Positions 1 through 8,421 of a stretch of 37,992 nucleotides of DNA are shown piece after piece (the first letter of the stretch is position 1; each line of letters opens with the position of its first letter). Source of the DNA: JACKCP01 sp051744925 (GTDB lineage Bacteria > Desulfobacterota > Desulfobacteria > Desulfobacterales > JACKCP01); the NCBI GenBank assembly GCA_051744925.1, contig JBNJDM010000013.1:1-37992 (forward strand), given 5' to 3'. The translations under genes and the position numbers were made by a program. The notes beneath the pieces are model-generated. The model was not told where the DNA came from. It saw nothing but the letters and a program-made list of their open reading frames with translations, and made no database searches.

Positions 1-69
1 TGCATAACTCTCCTGCACTTTTTTCATTGCATCGGCCCAGTCCGATTTTTTTATGCTTATCATTTTCAT
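1..69 (-). CDS. N-terminus of an unidentified protein of the hdr cluster (partial)
   Basis: Only the first 23 codons are inside the window; the rest lies beyond base 1. The start at 69 is chosen because a GGAAGAG ribosome-binding site lies just upstream; a second ATG two codons later is possible. The peptide begins MKMISIKKSDW and has no recognisable domain in this short piece. It lies 53 nt after the FrhB-like gene on the same strand, so it should belong to the same operon. In related sulfate reducers this slot often holds another 4Fe-4S dicluster electron-transfer subunit; that identity is inference from context only. Confidence 0.55.
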   Translation of the reverse strand, partial: MKMISIKKSDWADAMKKVQESYA

Positions 70-122
70 GGCTCTTCCTTTTTCATCTTCTCATTTTTAT
101 GATACACACGGTTATCAGGGCC

Positions 123-1070
123 TTATTTTATAAATTCCTCAGGATCATTAACCTTGTACTGATCCAGTGCAGGGCGCTGCTCAAGATCCATTCCTGTTTC
201 AAAACCGTATTTTTCCACACAATCCTTTATTGTCTTGCGGGTAAAATATCTCATTTTTATACCCATCGGACAGGCTGCCTCACATGCTCCGCAGTCTGTA
301 CAGCGGCCTGCATCATGAAATGCCCTTAAATAATGATAGGTCATTACATCTGTTTCATTATCCCCTTTTCCAACCCACTGAGGACGGGATTCATCAACAA
401 AACAGGTAGGACAGTAACAAAGCGGACATGCATTTCTGCAGGCATAGCAGCGGGTGCACTCTGAAAGAAGGTCATTAAAGAAATCCCATCTTTCATCTGA
501 GCTCATTGCCTCTACCTTTTCAACATCTTCAAACCTGTTTTCTATTTCAAGCTCAGGCACTTCTTCACCAACAAGCTCATCGTATATTACAGGGTTTCTT
601 TTTATGCATGTTTTGCAGTTGGACTGAAGAATATCTTTTTTGGAAAGCTTTTTTTCAAAGCCTTCACCTTTAACTGTTACTGTTTCTCCATCGTCTTCAA
701 CAGAATCGATCTCTCCTTCAGCTGCTTCAAGAAGAGCATCCTTGTCTGCAAGACCTGTACAGGGCACACCGATTATATAGAGCTGGTCTCTTTTGATCTT
801 GTTTTCGATTATATGGGTTACAAGGTTTCTGCTGTCGCAGCCTTTAACCACTATACCGACTTTATCGGTTCTGCCTGTTACATAATTTACAAGGTTCATT
901 CTGCAGTTACAGTCAAACACAAGCTTGTCTGCGGCTGCTTCTGACTTTGCCATAAACGGCTCTGACATGTAGCCGAGACTCCCTTTACTAAAGCCTATGA
1001 CTGTATCAACCTTGCCATCGCTTAGAATCTTTTTTGATATCTCTTTTATTTTATCTGTATATGCGTCCAT
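123..1070 (-). CDS. FrhB/FdhB-like 4Fe-4S electron-transfer protein (F420 hydrogenase beta-subunit family)
   Basis: A 315-aa cytoplasmic iron-sulfur protein. Residues about 1-170 resemble the coenzyme F420 hydrogenase/dehydrogenase beta-subunit fold, with FDCNCRMNL near 52, VVKGCDSRNL near 74, GVPCTG near 101 and the paired cysteines NCKTC at 151-155. A ferredoxin-like dicluster domain follows: C205-x2-C208-x2-C211-x3-C215, then C257-x2-C260-x2-C263-x3-C267. Extra cysteines at 218, 220 and 223 may add a further site. Its ATG overlaps the mvhD stop by one base (TAATG), so it is translationally coupled to mvhD. Family members move electrons between a flavin and Fe-S clusters; here it probably links HdrA/MvhD to a further redox partner. 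The true substrate cannot be read from sequence. F420 itself is not a safe inference, because many bacteria carry this family without F420 redox metabolism. Confidence 0.82.
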   Translation of the reverse strand: MDAYTDKIKEISKKILSDGKVDTVIGFSKGSLGYMSEPFMAKSEAAADKLVFDCNCRMNLVNYVTGRTDKVGIVVKGCDSRNLVTHIIENKIKRDQLYIIGVPCTGLADKDALLEAAEGEIDSVEDDGETVTVKGEGFEKKLSKKDILQSNCKTCIKRNPVIYDELVGEEVPELEIENRFEDVEKVEAMSSDERWDFFNDLLSECTRCYACRNACPLCYCPTCFVDESRPQWVGKGDNETDVMTYHYLRAFHDAGRCTDCGACEAACPMGIKMRYFTRKTIKDCVEKYGFETGMDLEQRPALDQYKVNDPEEFIK

Positions 1071-1507
1071 TATTCAGTATCCTTAGTTGGGTAACGCTTA
1101 ACAAATTTCTGACTAGGGCCTAATTTTTTTACTTTTTCAGCTACGTCTTTTGCAACATCAGCAAATTTTACTGCTTCTGCTGATGAAATCCATGAAAAAT
1201 GAAGCCTGTCTTCTTCCAGACCAACATATTCCATAAGATCTTTAAAAAGCTGAAACTTACGACGTGCATAGTAATTACCTTCCAGGTAATGGCAGTCACC
1301 AGGATGTCAGCCGGAGACCCATACAGCGTCGGCCCCTTCTCTCAAAGCAGAAAGGAAAAATTTCGGACTCATTCTTCCGGTACAGGGGATTCTTATCACC
1401 CTGAAATTGTCCGGATACTGAAAACGGCTTACCCCTGCAAGGTCTGCAGCTCCGTAGCTGCACCAGTTGCAGAGAAAACTAACAATTTTTGGTTCATAAT
1501 CACTCAT
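1070..1507 (-). CDS. mvhD: Methyl-viologen-reducing hydrogenase delta subunit MvhD, selenocysteine-containing
   Basis: Full length is 145 aa when the UGA at 1307-1309 is read as selenocysteine (residue 67). Upstream of it the protein reads FLCNWCSYGAADLAG and RIPCTGRM, the MvhD hallmark cysteines. Downstream it continues without break as U-HPGDCHYLEGNYYARRK, which is the expected MvhD motif with Sec in place of the first Cys. The reading frame then stays open to a TAA that overlaps the next ATG. MvhD proteins carry a [2Fe-2S] cluster and pass electrons from a donor to HdrA. An AAGGAG ribosome-binding site lies 7 nt before the ATG. A hairpin 16 nt after the UGA is a plausible SECIS. VhuD/MvhD is a known selenoprotein family in Methanococcus, so reading through the UGA has precedent. 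Stopping at the UGA would leave a meaningless 66-aa fragment. Confidence 0.93.
1274..1309 (-). promoter_or_regulatory. Candidate SECIS element of mvhD (UGA plus downstream hairpin)
   Basis: Reading the minus strand, the UGA (1309-1307) is followed by 16 nt and then a perfect 6-bp stem, ATTACC (1290-1285) with GGTAAT (1279-1274). The 5-base loop is TGGAA, whose GG agrees with the guanine-containing apical loops of bacterial SECIS hairpins. The spacing matches the bacterial arrangement, with the SECIS inside the coding region just after the UGA. Folding by eye only. Confidence 0.65.
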
Positions 1508-1526
1508 GCCGAACTCCTTAATATAT

Positions 1527-1552
1527 AAAATCTCCGCTCAAAAGAACGGAGA
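1527..1552 (-). terminator. Hairpin with short U-run between hdrA and mvhD (weak terminator or processing site)
   Basis: On the minus strand TCTCCG (1552-1547) pairs with CGGAGA (1536-1531) around a 10-base loop and is followed by TTTT and AT-rich sequence. It lies in the 55-nt gap after the hdrA stop and just before the mvhD ribosome-binding site. Because the downstream genes belong to the same functional unit, partial termination or mRNA processing that tunes subunit ratio is likelier than a full stop. Confidence 0.5.
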
Positions 1553-1562
1553 AAATTTAGTT

Positions 1563-4500
1563 TTATGCATTTACAGCAAAAATCTGGCTGAAAATCTGAT
1601 CATTATCAAAACCGTTGTGATGAATAGCCCCTGATCTGCATGAAGAAACACAAAGACCGCAACCTTTGCACAGAACAGGATTTATTTCAGCTCTTCCTGC
1701 AAACTGACCTTCAGTAATAAAAGAAGGTGCTGAGTAAGGACATACATTTACACATATACCGCATCCGCTGCAGAGCATAGGATCTATCCTTGCTATCTGA
1801 CCGCTTGTAAATATCTCTTTTCTGGCAAGAAGAGTTACAGCTCTTGCAGCAGCTGCCTTACCCTGGGCAATCGACTCTTCAATCGGCTTTGGATAATGAG
1901 CCATACCTGCAAGAAAAACACCATCTGTTGCAAACTCTGAAGGCCCAAGCTTTGCGTGAGCTTCAATAAAGAAACCGTCATCATTCATCGGCAATTTGTA
2001 ATACTGGGCAAGATCATCGATTTTATTAGGAACAATAGCAGAAGCAAGCGATACAACATCAGGCTCAATTTCTATATCACGGTTAAGAACATGATCTTTG
2101 ACAGTAATCTTAAGTCTTTCTCCATCCTGCTCAACTCTTGGCTTGTTATCAACATCATATCTTACAAAAATAACTCCTGCATCCCTTGCTTCCTTGTAAA
2201 GATATTCTCTTTCACCGTATGTTCTTATATCTCTGTAAAGAATAAAAACATTCATATCCGGCTTACGCCTTTTAAGCTCAAGAGCATTGTCGATTGAATG
2301 AGTACAGCACACTCTTGAACAATATGGTCTTTCAGGTTCACGGGAGCCTACACACTGGATGAATGCAGCACAGTCTGCATCTTTTACAAGAGCATCATCT
2401 GTCTTCATTTTTTCATCCATTTCAAAAGTAGTGAGGATTCTTGAATCCTTGCCGTACATATATTCTTCGGGCTGGTAAGGCTTGGCGCCTGTAGCCATTA
2501 TAGAAACGCCATGTTCAAGTGTTTTATCTTCACCATTTTCATTGAGCCTGGCTGTAAAGCTTCCTACAAAACCGTCTACTGTTTCTATTTTTGTATTCAG
2601 ATGTACTTGAATTTTATCATTTGCATAAACTGATTCTACAAGTTCTGCTACTTTATCAGCAATAACTTCTCCCTTGGGAGTCTTGTATAGGTTCAGCGCA
2701 TTTCCACCGAGCTTGTCAGCCTGTTCAATTATATGAGTTTCATAACCCTGGAGTGCAAGAGTTTCAGCTGCAGCCATGCCTGAGAGTCCGCCGCCAACAA
2801 TCATGGCTGTCTGACCAACCTGAAGCTGAGCTTCTGCAAGCGGATCCTGAAGTGCAACTTTGGAAACTCCCATTCTTACAAGATCCATTGCTTTTTCTGT
2901 AGCTTTTTCAGGTGCTTCTTTATGAACCCAGGAATCCTGGTTTCTTATATTAACCATTTCAAACATATATTTGTTAAGACCTGCAGCCATCAATGTTTCC
3001 TGAAATAAAGGCTCATGTGTCTTTGGTGTACATGCTGCAACAACAATTCTGTTAAGATTATTTTCTTCAATAATCTTTGTCATATTATCCTGGGTATCCT
3101 GGGAGCATGAGAACATATTGTCTGTAGTAAATTCCACAAAAGGAAGTGTCTTTGCGTACTCAGCAACAGACGGAACATCTACAACACCACCGATGTTAAC
3201 CCCGCAATGACAGACAAAAACACCGATTCTCGGGGCTTCCCCGAACACATCTCTTTCCGGTGTTGCTTCAACCTCTTTAAGCATTGTGCCTCTGACAGGA
3301 GCAAGTTGTTCACCAGCAACCCCTGCAGCCGCAGATGCGTCTACCATGGACTGTGGAATATCTCTTGGTCCGAGAAATGCACCAGAAGCAAAAATACCTT
3401 CCCTTGAAGTATGAACAGGTTTGAAAGTAGATGTCTCGGCAAAATTACCCGGAGTAAGTTCGATACCAAGCTCCTGAGCCATTCTGACTGTTGCACCATC
3501 AATTTCAAGGCCTACAGAAAGAACTATCATATTAAAAACTTCAGTAACTATCTTTCCTTCATCATTTACATATCTTACTTCGAGGTCATCTGTTTCAGGA
3601 ACCGGATTTATTGTATGCACCCTGCTTCTTACAAAACGGACTCCGTCTTCACGCGCTTTATCATAATAACGTTCAAAATCTTTTCCATGGGTTCTCATGT
3701 CCATATAAAAGATAGCGCAGTCAAGATCTCCGCCTGCATGCTCTTTTGCAATAGCAGCTTCTTTAATTGCATACATACAGCATACTGAAGAACAGTAACC
3801 ATTATCACAGCGGTTAATATCTCTTGAACCGATACACTGAAAAAAAGCTATTTTCTTAGGTTCTTCATGATCTGCAGACTGTTTTGTCAGATGACCAAGT
3901 GTGGGTCCTGAAGCTGAAAGAAGTCTTTCAAATTCAAGAGCTGTAACAACATTTGGAAAATTTGAATACTGATAAGTATCAAATACTGAAGGATCAAAAG
4001 CCTTAAAACCGGGAGCAAGTACAACTGATCCGATATTAAGATTAACAGTTTTAGGCTGATCATCATAATTTATGGCGCCTGTGGGGCATTTCTTTTCACA
4101 AATACCGCACTTGCCTTTTGTAATCTTGATGCAATGCTCAGGATCTATTGAGAATTTAAGAGGTACTGCCTGATCGTATTCTACATAGATCGCTTTTCTT
4201 TTATCCAGACCTGCATTGTACTCATTATCTACCTTTTTAGGACATTTTTCAACACAGGCTCCGCAGGCGATACATTTATCCATATCAACGTATCTTGGCT
4301 TCTGAAGTACCTCAACTTCAAAATTTCCTGCTTCTCCTGAAATTGACTGAACTTCGCTTAAAGTCATCAATTCAATATTTTCATGCCGGCCGACCTCGAC
4401 CAGTTTAGGTGAGATAATTCACATCGCACAGTCGTTGGTCGGGAATGTCTTATCAAGCTGCGCCATTACACCGCCGATGGACGGTTTCTTTTCCACCAGA

Positions 4501-4598
4501 TACACATAGTAGCCGGCATCAGCAAGATCAAGGGAAGTCTGCATCCCAGTGATTCCGCCGCCAACAACCATCGCGGTTCCAACGAGTTCCTTTGACAT
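1563..4598 (-). CDS. hdrA: CoB-CoM heterodisulfide reductase subunit A (HdrA), duplicated form, selenocysteine-containing
   Basis: Full length is 1011 aa with a UGA-encoded selenocysteine at residue 60 (UGA at 4419-4421). The start at 4598 has an AGGAG site 8 nt upstream and opens into a FAD Rossmann motif, VVGGGITGMQ. The conserved HdrA motif follows as TNDCAM-U-IISPK, giving a C57-x2-U60 pair where most homologues have CxxC. First half: two inserted [4Fe-4S] sites (C109/112/115/119 and C156/164/167/171), then FFQCIGSRD and YCSSVCC. Second half, from about residue 459: GVFVCHCG, a second FAD motif GGGLSG near 602, another CVGSRE/YCSRVCC region, and a C-terminal ferredoxin (C943/946/949/953 and C977/980/983/987). 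The protein is thus two HdrA-like modules in one chain, well above the usual ~650 aa. HdrA carries the bifurcating flavin in Hdr-Mvh type complexes. The first ~76 codons are clearly more GC-rich than the rest. Confidence 0.94.
4386..4421 (-). promoter_or_regulatory. Candidate SECIS element of hdrA (UGA plus downstream hairpin)
   Basis: On the minus strand the UGA (4421-4419) is followed by 15 nt and then CTGGTC (4403-4398), a six-base loop GAGGTC, and GGCCGG (4391-4386). The stem is 6 bp including two G-U pairs. Spacing and a GG-containing loop match the candidate element in mvhD. Assigned by eye. Confidence 0.6.
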
Positions 4599-4769
4599 AA
4601 TCTCTTCTCCTGTTAAAATTTTGCAAAAATTGCTAAACTTTCTGCAACTTTTAAGATATTAAACTTTCCCGGGTTTTTTATGCCCGACTATTGGTTTTGT
4701 AGACTTATTTGCCTTCTTACTATTTATACATTCTATTAGCAACAATATCCATATCGGCTATTTTTGAGG

Positions 4770-4797
4770 TTGTCAATATATTTGATTGTAGTATACA
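4770..4797 (+). promoter_or_regulatory. Possible sigma-70 promoter of miaA
   Basis: TTGTCA (4770-4775) and TATACA (4792-4797) are separated by 16 bp and lie 50 bp before the miaA ATG, in the divergent gap between hdrA and miaA. In AT-rich DNA such matches arise by chance, so this is only a candidate. Confidence 0.35.
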
Positions 4798-4847
4798 GGT
4801 TGAAAATTATCTGATATTTAACACACTTGAATTTAAAAAAAGAAGAC

Positions 4848-5774
4848 ATGAAAACTGATAAAATTCCAAAAATAATTGTTATCTGCGGTCCGACAGGAAT
4901 AGGAAAAACAAGACTAACAATTGATATATTCAAAAAAATTCCATCAATTATTATTAGTGCCGATTCTGTACAGGTATACAGATATATGGATATAGGCACT
5001 GCCAAAATTTCCCCCGAAGAAAACAAAGAAGCTTTTCACCATTTAACAGATATTTGCTATCCAGATGAAAATTTTGATGCAGCTAAGTTTGCTGAACTTT
5101 CTCAAAACCTTATTTACGATGCCTTTAATAAAGGTAAGTACTCCATTATTTCAGGAGGAACAGGACTTTATATAAAAGCTCTTACAGAAGGTATTTTCAG
5201 AAGCAGACCTGCTGACAGTGAAATTATTGAATCATTATATAAAACAGAAGAATCTGACAAAGGCTTTTTACACAGAAAACTCATAAAGGCTGATCCCGAA
5301 TCTGCAGCAAAAATTCATGAAAATGACAAATTCAGACTTGCAAGGGCTCTGGAGTATTTTTATTCCACCGGTGAAAAAATATCAGAAAAACAAAGAAATG
5401 AAAAACCTGCAAAAAAATCATTTAACGTTTTAAAACTCGGACTGTTCGACAGCAGACAAGCTCTTTATGAAAGAATCGACAAAAGAGTCGATATAATGAT
5501 TGAAAAAGGTCTTCTTGAAGAAGTTAAAAATCTAAGAAATATGGGTTACTTACCATCTCTGAAATCTATGGGAGCAATCGGATATAAACATATGAATCTA
5601 TACATTGACAAAGAAGTCACATGGGATGAAGCTATAAGGCTCATGAAAAGGGATTCAAGGCGCTACGCCAAAAGACAGCTTACATGGTTTCGTGCCGACA
5701 GCAGTATTCACTGGTTGTCTCCGGATGATATTAAAAAAGCAGAATCTCTTATAACCAGGTTTATAAAATCCTGA
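4848..5774 (+). CDS. miaA: tRNA dimethylallyltransferase (tRNA isopentenyladenosine synthase)
   Basis: A 308-aa enzyme that adds the dimethylallyl group to A37 of tRNAs reading codons that start with U. The P-loop GPTGIGKT is at 14-21, followed by SADSVQVYRYMDIGTAK, the substrate-binding region, and GGTGLYIKALTEG in the middle. The C-terminal RYAKRQLTWFR matches the family's tRNA-binding end. Length is normal. The ATG at 4848 is preferred over an upstream TTG at 4827, because it puts the P-loop at the usual distance and has AGAAG just upstream. It diverges from hdrA and appears to be a single-gene unit; the next gene converges on it. Confidence 0.95.
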   Translation: MKTDKIPKIIVICGPTGIGKTRLTIDIFKKIPSIIISADSVQVYRYMDIGTAKISPEENKEAFHHLTDICYPDENFDAAKFAELSQNLIYDAFNKGKYSIISGGTGLYIKALTEGIFRSRPADSEIIESLYKTEESDKGFLHRKLIKADPESAAKIHENDKFRLARALEYFYSTGEKISEKQRNEKPAKKSFNVLKLGLFDSRQALYERIDKRVDIMIEKGLLEEVKNLRNMGYLPSLKSMGAIGYKHMNLYIDKEVTWDEAIRLMKRDSRRYAKRQLTWFRADSSIHWLSPDDIKKAESLITRFIKS

Positions 5775-5815
5775 AAAAAACAGATTAATTTGTTGAAACA
5801 TAAATGTAATTTAAA

Positions 5816-6331
5816 TTATTCCACATTTTCTTCGTTTTTTTCAGCCACTCTATTATTAAAGGCTTCAATATCTTTATTGAGCTTGGATCTTTTTTTTTCA
5901 TATTCCTCAACAAGATTATTCAGCTTTTCCATTCTCTCTTTATAAATATCTGCTTCTTTTTTATTCTTTATTTCTTCCCTGTATTCATTCAGCTCCTGCT
6001 CCATATTCTTTATTCTGCTATACATATCATCCAGTTCAGAGCCTCTTTTTGTCAACTCTTTTGATTTTTCTTCAAACTCATCACCAGTATTTTCCTGCGC
6101 TGAATCCTCTAAATCAGCAGCCTCTTCATCAGGCTGATCTGTGTTTTCAGACTGAATCTCTTGATTAATTTCTATCTGGCTTTTATATTTGTCAGGGATA
6201 GTGGAATAATCCTGTGTATAATGAACAACTCCTGAATCATCGGTGTAATTATAAAATTCAGCAATTGCATTGACCGGAAAAAAGAAATATATACAGATTA
6301 AAAATGTAAAAAATATTTTTGCATTTTTCAT
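5816..6331 (-). CDS. Secreted DUF4124 domain protein with coiled coil
   Basis: A 171-aa exported protein of unknown function. The start at 6331 has GGAG 8 nt upstream; two ATGs further up (6343, 6346) lack a site. Residues 1-24 form a signal peptide (MKNAKIFFTFLICIYFFFP, then an Ala-rich cut region). DUF4124 follows directly: FYNYTDDSGVVHYTQDYSTI, the short beta motif typical of this domain. An acidic linker comes next, then a long Glu/Lys-rich coiled coil from about residue 85 to the end. DUF4124 proteins are periplasmic or envelope-linked, and their role is not known. The gene is convergent with miaA and divergent from the LpoA-like lipoprotein gene, which suggests an envelope setting but no specific partner. 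Confidence 0.8.
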   Translation of the reverse strand: MKNAKIFFTFLICIYFFFPVNAIAEFYNYTDDSGVVHYTQDYSTIPDKYKSQIEINQEIQSENTDQPDEEAADLEDSAQENTGDEFEEKSKELTKRGSELDDMYSRIKNMEQELNEYREEIKNKKEADIYKERMEKLNNLVEEYEKKRSKLNKDIEAFNNRVAEKNEENVE

Positions 6332-6455
6332 AATGTTCTCCATCATTAATATTAGGATTTATATTTTTACTCAGTAATTAAACCAAAACCGGAAATATTT
6401 TTTAAGCATCTGCTTTAAAAAGATTTAACAAAAACTATAAATCAAAGGTTAGAAT

Positions 6456-8351
6456 ATGCCAAATAAAAAAATTTTTCTGCTCATATTTATTATGTCAGTC
6501 ATCTCCGGATGCGGAGTTTTAAAAACCGATTCATTATCTGATCAAAGGCTATCAGAAGAAAAAAAAGCATTTAAAGCTGCTGATAAAGCTTTTGAAAATA
6601 AAAACTACGATAAGTCAGAAAAGCTTTTTAAAAAATTTATAGATAATTATGAAAAATCTGATTTAATCCCTGAAGCTTTATTAAAATTCGGACTGATAAA
6701 TGAAAGAAAGGACAATAATTTTGCTTTTGAAATTTTTTCCAGAATAATATCAGAACACAAACATTCAGATGAAGCTGTAACTGCAGCTGTTTATTCTTCA
6801 GCTTTTTTAACACAGCAGGAAAGTTTTGACAAAGCAGAATCGGTGTTAAAAAAAGTGCTTAAAACACCTTTATCAGATAATGATAAAATAAGACTGTTCT
6901 ACCCTCTTGCAGAAACACTCTTTTATCAGAATAAATATTTAGAATCTGTAAAAACATACAATAAAATTTTAAAACTAAACCCTGATCATTATGAGCGAAT
7001 AAGACCGCTTTTGTCAGTTGTTGCATCACAGATGCCGGAAGAAGAACTTTTAAAAGCTTCGTCTCTTATTCTCAAAAATGATGCTACTGCACTTTTTAAA
7101 AAATTTTATGCAATTTCTCTTTTAAAAGAAGAGAAAGCTGATGAAGCAAAAAAGATGCTTAAAAAAATAACAGAAAACTACCCTGATACACGTTCAGCAA
7201 AGGAAGCAAAACAAGAACTTGAAAAACTGGAAGAAAAAAATAGATTTTCCATTGGAGTGATTCTTCCCCTTTCCGGGAAATTTAAAAATTTTGGTGAAAT
7301 GGGTTTAAAGGCTATTCAGCTTGCAATGTCAAACTTTACCAGCAACAATCCGGAAATAAAGATCAAACTATTTATTGAAGATAATAAATCATCAGAAGAA
7401 GGCGCAAAAAAAGCAGCTGAAAAACTTTGTCAAAAAAAGGTTTCTGCCATAATAGGCCCTTTTCACACAGCTGCCCCTGCAGCTGCTGTAGCCCAGGAAA
7501 ACTCTGTTCCTATAATGGTTATGACACATGACAGTGATATTACAAAAAACCGAAATTTTGTTTTCAGAAACTTTATAACCCAGTCCATGCAGGCAGAAGC
7601 CCTTGTAAGTTATGCAAAAGACACTCTTAATATAAATAATTATGCAATTTTCTACCCTGATGAAGCCTATGGTGAAAAATTCATGAACGCTTTCTGGGAT
7701 GCTGTAAACAGTAATCAGTCAAAAGTAAAGGCTGTTGAAAAATACAATCCTGATTCTGCAGATCATACTCAAGCCATAAGAAAATTAACCGGGATTTATC
7801 ATAAAGAGCTAAGATTAACTGAAGAGGAAATTAAAGAACAAACCTCTGAAGAAGATGAATTAGAACCTGTTATAGACTTTGAGGCTGTTTTTATTCCGGA
7901 TGGTCCGCTTAAATCTTCATCAATAGCCCCGCAGCTGGCTTATTTTGATGTTAAGGATATTGTATTCTTAGGACCTAACTTATGGAAAAACAGGGATATA
8001 GTAAAAAACAGTGAAGGCTATATTAAAAAAGCCAATTTTACATCTCTTTACTATAACAAAAGTACTGATCCAGTCATTACAAAGTTTACAAATTCATATG
8101 AAGCTGTTTTCGGCGTAAAGCCTGAATTTGTTGAAGCTATAAGTTATGACAGTGCAATGTTTATTTTCAATGCTGCAAAAAAAGCAGGGTCTGCATCATC
8201 TCCAATGCTCAGAGACTCGCTTGTTTCAACTTCTGTTTTTAACGGAGTTACAGGAAAAACTTTTTTCGATTTAAACGGTGAGTGCAGTAAGGAGATAATC
8301 ATTCTTGAAGCTGATAAAAAAGGATACAGACAAGCTAGGCACAAGGATTAA
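6456..8351 (+). CDS. Lipoprotein with tetratricopeptide-like repeats and a periplasmic-binding-protein domain (LpoA-like penicillin-binding protein activator)
   Basis: A 631-aa lipoprotein. The signal sequence ends in the lipobox VISGC with the lipidated Cys at residue 19. Residues about 35-255 are helical repeats of the TPR/BamD-YbgF type (AFENKNYDKSEKLFKKFI and similar units). From about 265 a type-1 periplasmic-binding fold begins: IGVILPLSGKFKNFGEMGLK, then SAIIGPFHTAAPAAAVAQ and AIFYPDEAYGEKF. This two-part layout matches LpoA-type activators of class A penicillin-binding proteins, and also deltaproteobacterial ABC substrate-binding lipoproteins. No permease or ATPase genes lie beside it, so a role in envelope assembly is more likely than transport. 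Weak AAGG site upstream of the ATG. It converges on msbA. Confidence 0.8.
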   Translation: MPNKKIFLLIFIMSVISGCGVLKTDSLSDQRLSEEKKAFKAADKAFENKNYDKSEKLFKKFIDNYEKSDLIPEALLKFGLINERKDNNFAFEIFSRIISEHKHSDEAVTAAVYSSAFLTQQESFDKAESVLKKVLKTPLSDNDKIRLFYPLAETLFYQNKYLESVKTYNKILKLNPDHYERIRPLLSVVASQMPEEELLKASSLILKNDATALFKKFYAISLLKEEKADEAKKMLKKITENYPDTRSAKEAKQELEKLEEKNRFSIGVILPLSGKFKNFGEMGLKAIQLAMSNFTSNNPEIKIKLFIEDNKSSEEGAKKAAEKLCQKKVSAIIGPFHTAAPAAAVAQENSVPIMVMTHDSDITKNRNFVFRNFITQSMQAEALVSYAKDTLNINNYAIFYPDEAYGEKFMNAFWDAVNSNQSKVKAVEKYNPDSADHTQAIRKLTGIYHKELRLTEEEIKEQTSEEDELEPVIDFEAVFIPDGPLKSSSIAPQLAYFDVKDIVFLGPNLWKNRDIVKNSEGYIKKANFTSLYYNKSTDPVITKFTNSYEAVFGVKPEFVEAISYDSAMFIFNAAKKAGSASSPMLRDSLVSTSVFNGVTGKTFFDLNGECSKEIIILEADKKGYRQARHKD

Positions 8352-8421
8352 AAATAAATCTGATACAACGGATTAAATTATTAAAGGGTGATATTACGCA
8401 AGTAAAAACGCAATAAAGGCT

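Noticed and set aside
1199..1528. Plus-strand frame opposite mvhD
   Set aside because: It is the antisense shadow of mvhD, which has clear family motifs on the minus strand.
1563..4370. hdrA as a 935-aa protein starting at TTG 4370
   Set aside because: It would lack the first FAD motif and the TNDC region, which are encoded in frame just upstream across a UGA, with a good ribosome-binding site at 4598.
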